Both the position numbers and the translations under genes were made by a program. A stretch of 64,000 nt of DNA from Dysidea avara. Lineage: Eukaryota; Porifera; Demospongiae; Dictyoceratida; Dysideidae. A model generated the notes under the pieces. It was not told the DNA's origin and did not search any database. It saw only the letters and a list, made by a program, of their open reading frames with translations. Positions 47,901-56,498 of this stretch are shown here, in pieces; the stretch's first letter is position 1; the number at the start of each line of letters is the position of its first letter. The stretch spans positions 15,915,959 through 15,979,958 of the forward strand of contig NC_089278.1 in the NCBI RefSeq assembly GCF_963678975.1, in the 5' to 3' direction.

Positions 47901-50900
47901 TACTATAATGCAATATGTGTTGATCCTTTAAAGTAATCATACACTGTTGTATGGTACGATACATACTGTAGGTCAGCTATTCTGGCACTGCTGATGTCTA
48001 TGGTGTCTGATAAGCAACCAGTTCCCCTCAGATTTGCAGCTTTGTATTGTTTTCAAGTGAGTAGTGTGTAGGATAGTGACTAGTGTTGTGCCATTAACAA
48101 TTGTAGTCATATTTGTACAAGAATGATAGTGGACAAGAAAAGGTGATCAATACCTTGTTACCTTCTTCTGCTGAATGTGAGTTAAAGAATTAGAATCTTA
48201 TGACACGTAGTGTTGTTCAGTATCAGTAGTAGTTGTTACAAGTGAATGTCAGTCCATAACTAGCAAACTAAGTTGTCCTCTGGGGCTAGTCAAAAGCAAT
48301 GTATTGCTAAAGGGGATGTTGTAGTACTCTTGGAATACCGGTGTATCACCCAAGAAACTATAACAGCCTTCTGTTTTGTGTTTTTGGCACTGTCCGGTGG
48401 TCAAGCGCAATACACCATGCAACACATACAGCGCACTCTTATAGATGTTGTTATGATGTGCCTCCGGAAGCTCTTGGAGTTGAATTGAGTGTTTGATCAA
48501 CATGTGTGTGTTTTTGTGTGTTCTATTATAATAATATATAGGCATTACAGGAACGGGATGAACTTTGAAGCCAGGTGCTATGCTTAATGTACTAGCCTAC
48601 ATGTTAAGTTGTGCTTGTAAATCATGTGTAGTAGCCATCATAATTCAGGCTGTACAGTACAGTGATACGGTCTTGAGGAATGAACAGCCATTTATTCAGT
48701 ATAATGTAGAGAAAATAGATTCAACAAATACAATCTTTCTACCCTTTAGCAACTGTCTCAGTTGGACAAGTCTTATGTGCCGGATTATTTGGGTCAGTCC
48801 ACTCTACATGTGTAACTGTTTAGTTGATGTTTGCTTGTGGTCCGTGTGTAGACAAGATGCTCTGGCTAACTGGTGTACTGCAGTTGGTTTGGCTGACTCA
48901 CTAAATGCTAACCTCAAGCCACAACTACTGCGTGTACAGCTATCAATGCAAGGTAACTATATTGACTGTAATTGTTATAGTGGATTCTACATCGTGTGAG
49001 CCAGTTGTTCTACCTGTGTGGTATAATGACAGTTATGTAAAATGTATGTGTACATTGGTGTTATAGGCTGATTGTTACAGGTAAAGGTGAACAAGTGACT
49101 TTTCTGCAGCAGTGCATCAATATTCTTGTGGAGGTATGTTTGTGTTACAATAGACAGCGTAGAACACTTACCTATTGTCCAATAACATAATCTTTGAAAT
49201 TTGTACAAGTTAGGGATATGGTGAGGATCTGCTGTACCCACTAGAATCTTTTAATTCTCTTGGTAATCCAAGCAGCTGGGCACCAAAGTGTGGTCTCAGA
49301 TAAGTGAAATGAGCCAGAAGTTACTCTAATAGAACACAGACTTATTTTGAATTGAATGCATACTGTCTGCTGCAAAAAACTCTTTTTTATGTTTAGATAA
49401 TAAAATGTTGGTTATTTGGACTCGAATAATTGAATATTCACAGTACAAGACAAAGAAAAGTTCAAATAAAATAATTCTAAAATGCTTATGATTTAATATG
49501 TATGTGTATGCATAGAAATACATACAAGTGTATAGTACGTAGTTATGTGCTTTATGTTGTTTTTGACACTTCCACTGCAGTCAGCTAACCTAAAGACCCA
49601 GACCAGAATGGGCTTGCTAATATTACTGTGTACATGGTTATCAAACTGCAGCATAGCGGTCATTCAGTTCCTTAACCATGCCGCTAATGTGCCTTTTGTA
49701 TCCTTCATTTCTCTTTTGTACTTTTGTATGTGTCTTTATGTATTATATGCATTTAGAGATCATCATGGCGGGTATAAGTTTCGTATAGAGATGTATATTC
49801 CTTGACCCTCTGATCACAGCTCAGTGGTCAGGTAGAGGAGAACACTGATAAGGAAGGAGATAAACTAGTACGAGGACTGTGTGCCATGTTGCTTGGAATA
49901 TGTATTGCCTATCATGATGGGAGCACTGCAGATTACACCAAGTATGTGTGTTAGGGCTGAAACATATATATATATATATATATATTTTTTTTTGTAGTTA
50001 TAACAAACTTACGAGGGATATGACTAAAATATACGCATGATCTCTGAGAGAGCGCAGCGCTTGAGGGAGAGTGCTTATATCGGCACTTTTGATCTCCACC
50101 ACAGGTGTGTGGTGGAGATCAAAAGTGCCACTCTGTGGTATATAACTGATATACCATGGCAAACTGTGGTACATTTTATAGTTGTAATATGGGCATGAGT
50201 GATTTTCCTGATACGTATGCCCAAAGCCCAAGGGCTGCAGGCATACATATCAGGCAAATCACGATTGCCCATGTTACAGCTAATATGTATCACTTCCGTT
50301 CAGGCTGATAGCCTTGATGCCAATATGAGTGTAACCACTGGATTCATTTTATATGCATGCCTGAAAGATTTGATTGTGGTTAAGCAGCAAATAACGTAGC
50401 TACGATTGTTATTTTTAAAAACGGATGAGTCCTACGGATATCACAGAAAAGTTGAGTATGGCAAATTTCAGGGAATTTACAAGTGTTTTAATGCTTTTGC
50501 GTTGTTTAAAAACTAATCACAACGTATATTAAAGACCTAAAGGGGTAAGCTTCGTTATAGAGTGGTTAACTCGTGTTGTCAGTAATATGGGCGTGTCCAC
50601 ATTCAATAGTGTGCCAAAATGCTTGTGAATGCACTGTAAGACTAGTTCTCACCTTTATGTATCATGACAAGGATACTGAAACACCTTCATTTGAGTGCTT
50701 CTTGTGGCAACACTTCAATTTGTGGTAATCATCACGTGAGCATTAATTTATTTCCACAATTGATTTCGGTCTGAGACAAACAGAGGACGGTGCCACTACC
50801 TCATCCACATCAAGGCCATGCTTACTTTGGTGAAAGTGGCTTGCTCTTTTAGAAGTGTAACCACTTTTCCGGGATACATTTCAATGTACACCAGTGTACA

Positions 50901-53900
50901 TTTAGATGTCTCCCTGTAAAGAGGTATACATGGCAAATGTATCCTCTGGAATTTCTTTGATCTGAGGTGTGAAAGTGTTACATAAGTGATATACCACACT
51001 TTGTAGCTACGCTTACCATATATGGTGTAACTTTACACATTCCGTGAAATCCTTATCTAAATGGTAAACAAGTTTATAATAACAAGCGCCTATATCATCC
51101 AACAATTATTCACCTCGCTAGTAAAAGGATTTTCGATGAGCTTTTGCCTCCTCCATGGATAACTCAGTAATTGTGGCGTGCACTACTAAAGAGTAGATCC
51201 ATCAAGGATTTCAATCTCCAGCAGGTACTGCTTCGCTATAAATTGCTATCTGTAATCGTTTCATCTACTGGGGGTGTAGAATATAACATGATTTCTCGGG
51301 ATATGACTAAATATATGCACTCTCCCTTGAGCGCTGCACGCTCTCGGGAGGTCGTGTGTATATTTTAGTCATATCCCTTGTAAGCATGTTATAACTATAA
51401 ATTATATATCCGTATTATCTGGATATCCAGATATTAATTCAGTATCCAGCATCCGAAACCACTATGCACAGACTTGCTGAGTGGAGAGTAGCAAACAACA
51501 GTCTTGCCCTTACACGAAGCATGTAGTCTTAGATCTTAGAATAATTGTAACTCTTGGAAGCTTGGACCATTCGTAATTATGACAGTCTACTGAAACAAAT
51601 TAATATATCCCATAAGTTAGTAGCACAAAATTTTTGATGTTGGTTGCCTGCATGATCTCTTGATACATACACTTGAAGTTCTGTTAACTTTTATTGTTTA
51701 GGGACACTCTACGCCAGTTGATTGTACACAGAATTGGAAAAGACAAATTTGATGATTGCTTAAATTATATCGGCACTTCAGAAATTTTTATCAAAGCCGC
51801 TAAATCACCACGTGTAAGTTTTGTAGTGAGTTCATTTAGTGTATGTGATAGTCTAGTGTGTTCTACTATTAGATTTCAGCAGATGATATTAACAATACAT
51901 TTTTTGATTATTCATTCACACAACTTTATAAGCAAGCCAGAGGTACGTGCAAGTTACATGTGTACATCTTGTAAGTCTCATATAACAATTTAAAGTTGAC
52001 ATTTAATGCGTGCCTCACCATGCCTGTATGGTTTGATATTGTCTCTGTAGAGGTAATAGTACAAACGTTAGATGATAACTATACTCCGCCTAACACGGAA
52101 ACATCAGCGGCTGCTGCAGCAGCTGCTGCTAATGTTGAGCCTAACACAAGTATTGAAGATCATGAGAACATTGTGACCTCTTATAAAGAACTGATAAGGG
52201 ACCAGGTAAGTACTGTACAAAGTGTGACACTAAAATTACAGGTTGTAATTTGTGTAGGACACTGCATTACTGGAAGCAAAGAAGAAATATCAAGAGTTAG
52301 AGAAATCACATAGTGAGGTGTGTTTCTCTAGTTATATCCAATTTGTGTGTATGAGTTTGTTGTTTTATTTTGTGCACACACAGTCTCTAGATTACACCAT
52401 TGTACTAATGTATTTTAGTCTCATACCCAGACTAGGGCTGGACAAATTATTGTAAACTCATGGTATATGAATGAAACAATACTTGTATTATCTAAATTTT
52501 GATGAAGCACCGATATCAATATTACTATGATATTTAATGCCGATATTTACCAGAATGCTTGTTTTTCTTGCCCTTGTGATATTGTTCTAATCTAGAATGG
52601 ATCACATTATGTGATGCCATTGAGCAATGGCGGCTAGGCACTTGAAATCAAGATACTCTAATAGAGCAGTCAAATACTCTAATATAACAGTCACTTGTGT
52701 GACCTGATTTTACAGAACCAATCCAAATTGCACATCAGGCAAAATCAAACTAACACCACCAGTGGATAACTACGTATCATACTAGTAGTTTTGACCCTCA
52801 GTACTACTCAAACTACTCATTTAACAGATGTCTTTTCTAGGTGGTGTCGAGAGCTCGAATGGCGGTTTCTGGTCTTGTGAAGGGCTTGGTTTGGCAAGAT
52901 CAGCGGTTTACTGGTGGATGGCCTGATAATGTTGGCCAAATGTTTTTTCTGCTGCATATCAGCCACTAAGAAGCCAGCACAGCCCTGTATTCTTGTTTCT
53001 GCACTTCAATACCCCCATTTTGAAGTCTATCTCTTGCCTACTCCACCCACCCCACCCTCCTCCCCCTTGTGAGCACTCGTGATACTACTTTGCTCGCCCA
53101 ACTGCTCAGATTTTCTATCTTATTTAGCAGGAAACTCTTTAAGCAGCTACAAGTACTGAAAGTGGTCTGAAAGGTAATAGATTGATGCATCTCTTGTATA
53201 CACGTGCTTGCTATCCTTGGCAAGTTTACTGACTTGAATTCTTTATCTTAAAACTTTTAATGTGCGATTTGGATCATTTTTCCAAAATCCAGTCACATAT
53301 ACACTTTGAAATTTATGTCTATATATGAAAATACTGTGATATTAGTATTATTGTATTTCCACTATTAATCGTATCATATTTTCAATACTTCCCAGCTCTA
53401 GTGTATTTGGGTAGGGAAAAATAACGTTTTGCAGTCTGGGCACAAAACTAATGTATTGTATTGTTGCTAGGCTAAAGATCTACTACAACAACAGAGTTCA
53501 GAAATTCAAATTTTACGTGAGCAAGTGATGGCACTTAATCCTAAAGACGATGGAGAAACAGGTCTTAGCACTATTACGATATAAAATGAGCTGTACACAA
53601 AATAGAATACTATAACTACTTCATGGTCCTACTATGTGTACATTATATAGTGTTTGACAAACCACCTGCTCTCAGCACTTCACAGACTGCTGAGTTACAA
53701 CAGACCATTCAAGATCTTCACAAGCTACATACATCACAACGTCAAGAAATTGTCCAAAGAGATACACAGATTGAGAAACTGGTGGGTTGCTATAGAAATA
53801 CCATGCAATCAAATAATTGTATAGGGCTCTGACTATGTTACATTGTTACGTTACCTTGTAGCAGTTGCATTAAAATTAATCTTCCAACCTTAGCAGTATA

Positions 53901-54498
53901 TTTCAGTAGTGTATGGATACATCATGGATCCCAGATATGGATACATCATGGATCCCACATATAAACTACACGAGAATAAGTCAAAGCACTACATGCTTTT
54001 TTTTTTACCTTTCAGAAATTAGAACTGGAAAATGCTAAACAGTTGCAATTGAAGGAACATGAAGAGAAAGTCAAAACTCTGGAGGCTGAGCTTGCTCAAG
54101 TTAAACTTGAAAACAATGTACTTTTGAAAGAAAAATCTCAACTATCTGAAAACATAACCACATTGGTAAGGATCTTTTATATATAATACAGTGTACAATT
54201 GTAGTAGCTATGTTTTTGTTTGTTTATATAGAAAGAAACACAAGACGCAGCAGTCAGTACTAATGACAGTCAACGGGTATCAGAATTAGAGTATAATTTG
54301 AAACAGGCGAAGAAGACTTATGAAGAGTTGAAGAAGACTCAACAAACACAGCAAGACCAGCAGGATGATTTACTTGTGCTACTTGCAGAAAAAGATGCAC
54401 GAATCAAAAAATTTAAGACCTTGTTGCAAGAAAATAAAATAGAGTTTTCAGAATCTGAAAGTGAAGGTGAAGAAGAAGAGTCAGATGATGACTTATAA
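27169..54498 (+). CDS. USO1: USO1/p115, general vesicular transport factor (Golgi tether)
   Basis: Thirty-one exons join in frame to 892 residues: 27169-27237, 28171-28257, 28344-28408, 28468-28532, 29056-29141, 29624-29688, 30279-30316, 30501-30556, 31543-31590, 31696-31768, 31918-32002, 32108-32145, 32195-32250, 32299-32374, 33118-33173, 47584-47672, 47972-48056, 48107-48176, 48750-48792, 48852-48952, 49081-49133, 49581-49697, 49820-49941, 51702-51813, 51873-51942, 52051-52205, 52258-52317, 53471-53561, 53651-53781, 54016-54165, 54232-54498. Diagnostic segments: DRRDALRALKSLSK, GYALETLANV, ENLLKSNNSNQSFF, TINTVAEVIRG, LLILLCTWLSNC, DHENIVTSYKELIRDQ, QDDLLVLLAEKDARI. Family knowledge: an armadillo-like head (here to ~600), coiled-coil tail (~640-870) and acidic C-terminus (SESESEGEEEESDDDL) tether COPI/COPII vesicles with GM130, giantin and Rab1. 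A poly-Ala run sits near residue 630. Exon 15 could instead end at 33179 (two more codons, phase kept). Confidence 0.95.
27775..27976. mobile_element. 202 bp MITE, CCATATAGC-type termini, in USO1 intron 1
   Basis: TA-CCATATAGCCGGAAAGTTTGGC and GCCAAACTTTCCAGCTATACGG-TA are inverted, with inward repetition of GGCGAATTTG / CGCCAAATTC. It is the same family as the element at 22249-22461. Confidence 0.8.
30659..30682 (+). repeat. Dispersed CTCTAATAGAG motif, USO1 intron 8
   Basis: ATATACTCTAATAGAGCAGTC, a full-length copy, here in sense orientation relative to USO1. Confidence 0.7.
30970..31130. repeat. Dispersed repeat, second copy of the 1030-1180 sequence (USO1 intron 8)
   Basis: TTGCTATGCATCGCTAAGGAAGCATAACTC, TCTTCTTAACTGTTTTATAG and a TTTGCATA block match 1030-1190 in order, with substitutions and indels. 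No termini were found. Confidence 0.5.
31774..31867 (+). repeat. (GT)n microsatellite at the 5' splice site of USO1 intron 10
   Basis: An almost pure GT tract of about 75-80 bases, with a short interrupted extension, begins five bases after the donor GT of a 149-bp intron (31769-31917). The long Thr/His and Cys/Val open frames over it come from the repeat. Confidence 0.95.
33300..34216 (-). mobile_element. LTR-retroelement remnant, zinc-knuckle and protease-like part
   Basis: The frame at 33788-33516 (-) has an aspartic-protease-like stretch (AKLQLELGGKQYVVEVVVAE), and 34054-33854 (-) carries YYHCGKEGLYHLD, a decayed CCHC zinc knuckle. Stops and frameshifts separate the pieces, and the first aspartate of the protease triad is not visible. 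The upstream gag part lies at 40067-40620, on the far side of the inserted BEL/Pao element. The large + strand frame 33181-33852 is its antisense. Confidence 0.6.
34217..34347 (-). repeat. 3' LTR of the BEL/Pao element
   Basis: 131 bp, ends TG...CA (plus strand TGTTACGAAC...GTGTGACA). It differs from the other LTR by one base by my reading (AACACGTGG here, AACGCGTGG at the right). Confidence 0.95.
34405..39864 (-). CDS. BEL/Pao gag-pol polyprotein, broken near its N-terminus by two in-frame stops
   Basis: An uninterrupted frame of 1,764 codons runs 39699-34405. Numbering from there: a gag domain (DUF1759-like, FRTLWDSFESVV); three zinc-knuckle-like motifs at about 330-400 (CLFCKGEHFSASC, CFVCLAVGHHASQC, CRKCGRRHHQAIC); retropepsin-like LLDSGSQ near 453; reverse transcriptase with YVDD near 882; an integrase HHCC zinc domain near 1386; integrase core D near 1460 (GIDFAGPL), D near 1520 (ITDNAKT) and E near 1571; and a DUF5641-like C-terminus. 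The frame has no ATG near 39699. The likely ATG is at 39864-39862, in the same frame but separated by a TGA (39828-39826) and a TAG (39717-39715). Both could be C-to-T changes. All enzymatic motifs look intact, so the copy is damaged only at the start of gag. Confidence 0.93.
39919..39935 (-). other. Primer-binding site of the BEL/Pao element
   Basis: Directly inside the 5' LTR the minus strand reads TGGCGCCCAACGTGGGG. The TGG is complementary to the CCA end of a tRNA, as expected for minus-strand priming. The tRNA species is not assigned. Confidence 0.75.
39936..40066 (-). repeat. 5' LTR of the BEL/Pao element
   Basis: 131 bp, one difference from the 3' LTR. At 131 bp it must hold U3, R and U5, so promoter and polyadenylation signals are unusually compressed. 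Confidence 0.95.
40072..40620 (-). mobile_element. LTR-retroelement remnant, gag part
   Basis: The frame 40578-40324 (-) reads GWDGWIARFENVVTVKDW and continues with AKLNWIKVCLAGRAQKHF, typical of Ty3/gypsy-like gag capsid. It is the upstream half of the element whose zinc-knuckle/protease part lies at 33300-34216; the BEL/Pao insertion separates them. A primer-site-like TGGTACCACGTAC occurs at about 40600-40615 on the minus strand, but no LTR pair was found. Confidence 0.65.
40621..41673. other. Part of USO1 intron 15 without an assigned element
   Basis: The 5' LTR of the older LTR element should lie somewhere right of 40620, but I cannot delimit it because no second copy is present. The open frame 41298-41023 (-) shows no domain. 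Confidence 0.35.
41674..42021. mobile_element. 348 bp TIR element (CAGTGGCGGATCCAG), TSD TGTAG
   Basis: CAGTGGCGGATCCAGG and CCTAGATCCGCCACTG are inverted and flanked by TGTAG on both sides (41669-41673 and 42022-42026). A subterminal pair (TTTCCACGGAAACCCCCTTT / AAACTGGAAACCCCCTTT) is directly repeated. A pure poly-T run of about 36 bases (41870-41905) lies in the middle. The element at 55572-56360 has the same termini. Confidence 0.85.
42130..42599 (-). pseudogene. Coding-like fragment of unknown mobile-element origin
   Basis: On the minus strand around 42325-42230 a frame reads DFNKSELETQLELLGQLKI and ends at a stop. It looks like the start of an amphipathic, coiled-coil-like protein. It lies next to the DIRS-like remnant and may belong to it. 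I recognise no family. Confidence 0.3.
42600..44300 (-). mobile_element. DIRS/Ngaro-like retroelement remnant (gag-like ORF and reverse transcriptase)
   Basis: Fragments in three frames: a gag-like ORF at 44040-43684 (VLQEYNRDLDLWAQKRENKF, LFGQNFPKDFTEYLDQ); a reverse transcriptase start at about 43340-43210 (TLFLVPKKNGQIRPV); and a later RT part at 42947-42600 (LGFVINQEKSVLTP, then KFLGLMVDSQNIQLKLPGK), which is characteristic of DIRS-group RT. Several frameshifts and stops, for example between 43205 and 42957, make it inactive. No tyrosine recombinase or split terminal repeats were found. Confidence 0.7.
44842..46080 (-). mobile_element. LINE remnant: ORF1 plus tailed 3' end, no reverse transcriptase
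   Basis: ORF1 (46068-45247, -) encodes a PHD-like zinc finger (LQCDLCTSLVHAEC ... YYC), a coiled-coil stretch and an RRM-like domain (RRKCNLVIYNLPEP, LLKCVRLGKK). It then meets a TAA near 45246. The protein continues past that stop and, after a frameshift near a G-run at about 45172, ends around 44967 (LHVELKRHLSAGEK, PSTLIGFKLLYSSN). About 90 bases on, TCCCTGGACGCATCAGACAC and an (AAAT)n tail (44842-44862) form a normal LINE 3' end. ORF2 is entirely missing. Confidence 0.7.
46919..47440. mobile_element. 522 bp MITE with ~130 bp TIRs, TA flanks
   Basis: GTCTCATGCCCAGCCGGGCTC at the left and its inverse GAGCCCGGCTGCGCATGAGAC at the right are flanked by TA. Homology continues inward through TTTCTTGGGCCC, AGCCAAAATATTGGCTGGCC and GAGTTGCATAATTG. 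It ends 143 bp before USO1 exon 16. Confidence 0.85.
47758..47780 (-). repeat. Dispersed CTCTAATAGAG-type motif, USO1 intron 16 (reversed)
   Basis: GACTGTTCTAATAGGTTAT is a diverged copy in the orientation opposite to the other USO1 copies. Confidence 0.5.
49322..49337 (+). repeat. Dispersed CTCTAATAGAG-type motif, USO1 intron 21
   Basis: TACTCTAATAGAACAC, a truncated copy in sense orientation. Confidence 0.5.
50082..50129. repeat. Perfect 21-bp-arm hairpin
   Basis: GGCACTTTTGATCTCCACCAC, a 6-base loop, then the exact inverse GTGGTGGAGATCAAAAGTGCC. Confidence 0.9.
50184..50276. repeat. Hairpin with ~38 bp arms nested in the TIR element
   Basis: TGTAATATGGGCATGAGTGA...TATGCC and GGCATA...TCACGATTGCCCATGTTACA pair with a few mismatches around a loop of about 18 bases. 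Confidence 0.7.
52433..53400. mobile_element. 968 bp hAT-like TIR element in USO1 intron 27
   Basis: Ends TAGGGCTGGACAAATTATTG and AATACTTCCCAGCTCTA are diverged inverted copies of the TAGGGCTGGG termini of 24678-25013. No clean target duplication could be read, so it is older. It contains a pair of the dispersed CTCTAATAGAG motif at 52650-52695. Confidence 0.55.
52650..52695 (+). repeat. Dispersed CTCTAATAGAG motif pair, USO1 intron 27
   Basis: AAGATACTCTAATAGAGCAG and AAATACTCTAATATAACAGT, 22 bases apart, sense to USO1. Confidence 0.7.
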
Positions 54499-54815
54499 TA
54501 ATATGAAATGTAGTGCATGTGTGACCATATGAAGTATTCATGCTGAAATGTGCATTTATTGCTTGTAAAATGTTAATTGGTATATAGCTATAAATGCATG
54601 GTTTAATTACATGCAATAAAACCTCAAATTGTGGGTGAATAGGCATGTCTGAATAAGGCAACTAACTGAAGTCATCCATTTACCCACAAAACTTCATTCG
54701 CTGTTTTATCACTCAATCACTGATGCAGATGCAATCCTTCGGCACTGTACCATTTTGGGGGGAGGGGGTTGGAAGAAGGGAAATTTCACAAGGTCTGGGA
54801 TACTACTGTATACTT
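54499..54815 (+). other. USO1 3' UTR and flank
   Basis: The sequence after the TAA holds AATAAA at 54615-54620, about 117 bases past the stop, a plausible polyadenylation signal. No gene content follows before the duplicated exons. Confidence 0.6.
54615..54620 (+). promoter_or_regulatory. Polyadenylation signal of USO1
   Basis: Canonical AATAAA, the first one after the USO1 stop codon. Confidence 0.6.
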
Positions 54816-55010
54816 CAGGTTATTCTGGTGCTACTGATGTCGGTTATGCAACCAGTTCCCCTCAGATTTGCAACTTTGTATTGTTTTCAAGTGAGTAGTG
54901 AAATTATAGTGACTGTGTGATATAACGCTTGTATCATCATAGCTTGTACAATTAAGGAAGATAATGTGGACAGGAAAAGGTGATCAACACCTTGTTACCA
55001 TCTGCTGGTG
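54816..55010 (+). pseudogene. Duplicated fragment of USO1 exons 17-18
   Basis: 54816-54893 matches exon 17 (47972-48056), including CAACCAGTTCCCCTCAGATT, TTGTATTGTTTTCAA and the GTGAGTAGTG donor. About 60 bases on, a copy of exon 18 reads GGACAGGAAAAGGTGATCAA then CACCTTGTTACC. The exon 17 copy has lost nine bases in frame (three codons before QPVPLRF) and a few substitutions. The exon 18 copy is damaged at both ends. The intron between them is also related to intron 17, so this is a genomic duplication and not a retrocopy. Confidence 0.85.
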
Positions 55011-55571
55011 GGTTGAGGAATTATAATTTATTTATAAATATATGACCAAATTTTGGAAAATAGTGGCATGTGAAATATTTAGAATCTTGATGTTTAGGGT
55101 AGTGCAGGGTCCAGTTTTTGAAAACTTAATTTAAGGAATTGAGAACTATGATCATGTAGCTAATGATTATTTGCACACATGCATGGGGATAGAGATCTCC
55201 GCTATTTATTTCACTTGGGTGTACAAGATACATCTTCAGTCAGAAAATAAAATAACTATGATTCAGTGTCCGTACAAAATCATTCATTTTTGCCTCAGTC
55301 TCTGGTCTATAGCTACAAGGTAACAGAGTTAACTCCACGTCATGCATTTCCATATATCCCTTCTCATATTAATCTATTGATACATGGGATATCAATGCTC
55401 TGATTAGCTGTTCAAACAATCATTTGATTCACACGAGGGTGGTACTTATGGATCTCTATAAGTTTTCACTTTTATATGCTGCCAAATTAGCTAGCTAAAA
55501 GCAGTGTGTATCTAGTCTGGTTCCTGCTGTGAGTTATAGACATCTAGCGAAATTGGGATCACAGTGGAGGT

Positions 55572-56360
55572 CAGGGGCGGATCCAGGGAGGGGGGGGGCT
55601 TTGGGGGCTGAAGCCCCCCCCCCTTCACTATTAGGCTTTACTTGATCAATATGCTGAGTATTATAATGAAATCTTGTCTTAGCATAATTATATGATCACT
55701 AATAATACAAATACTCATAAGTCCATCTTATAAACATCTTTCCAAGGTATTATCAGTGGATTTATGCTAAAGTTTATGCAACAAGGACCCGGATCAACAT
55801 TGGAGGTGTACAAGATCGAGATACTCTAATAGAGCAGTCAGCTAACTACTCTAATAGAACATTCACTGGAAGCATATAGTTGGTTCTGTTATGGAATTTT
55901 TCCAAATCTGCCTGCACCTATACATACAATGAAGTGCATTGGTCTGTTTAAAGGGCTTCCTTCATCTACTTGTGTAGTTAAAATGTATGGCAATACTTAA
56001 TTTAGCTACACAATTTCCATTGAAAATGCTCTCAGATTCAATCTTGTATTGTTAAATTTCAAAATTTTCCACGTTCAACATTATTATTCTAACATGCACC
56101 TATTCAGTGTTGTACAATTGTGAGAGGGTGCATCATGTACTTGGTTGTCTGAACCTACCCAAACTTTTCCATTAAAAAAATGCTTTAGAGAGCCATACCT
56201 ATAATCTAAAGGCAGTATATAAAATATCTACAGGTAGAAAATATTATGAATTTTATGTGGAAATGTCTCAAAATTGCAGTATTTTAGCATCTATTTTTCA
56301 AAAATTTCCTGGGGGGGCATGCCCCCAGACCCCCCTTTATAAATCCTAGATCCGCCCCTG
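55572..56360. mobile_element. 789 bp TIR element (CAGGGGCGGATCCAGG), TSD GAGGT
   Basis: CAGGGGCGGATCCAGG and CCTAGATCCGCCCCTG are inverted and flanked by GAGGT at 55567-55571 and 56361-56365. Subterminal GC-rich blocks include CATGCCCCCAGACCCCCC. It is non-autonomous, and its termini and 5-bp duplication are like those of 41674-42021. Confidence 0.85.
55815..55866 (+). repeat. Dispersed CTCTAATAGAG motif pair inside the 55572-56360 element
   Basis: CGAGATACTCTAATAGAGCA and TAACTACTCTAATAGAACAT, 27 bases apart. This copy lies within a mobile element. Confidence 0.7.
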
Positions 56361-56473
56361 GAGGTCCCCCGTTCCCTCTGAACAATGAACTTTGAAATTT
56401 AGCTATTGTTGGCATGACAGTGCGTAATAGATCTTAACCTGCTGAACAAGCTCTATTATCTGAACACCAACAA

Positions 56474-56498
56474 TGACTGTTCAATTAGAGTATTTCGT
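56474..56498 (-). repeat. Dispersed CTCTAATAGAG-type motif
   Basis: GACTGTTCAATTAGAGTATT, a single diverged copy in plus orientation. Confidence 0.55.

Larger units (their letters stand above)
49994..51398. mobile_element. 1.4 kb TIR element in USO1 intron 23
   Basis: Left end GTAGTTATAAC..ACTTACGAGGGATATGACTAAAATATACGC and the right end (GTATATTTTAGTCATATCCC, then ATAACTATAA) are inverted over about 85 bp, including GAGCGCAGCGCTTGAGGGAGAGTGC against GCACTCTCCCTTGAGCGCTGC. Two internal hairpins are listed separately. No transposase is present. Confidence 0.8.

Noticed and set aside
53651..53688. CTCTCAG at about 53687 as the acceptor of USO1 exon 29
   Set aside because: It gives the wrong phase; the TATATAG acceptor before 53651 keeps the coiled-coil frame.
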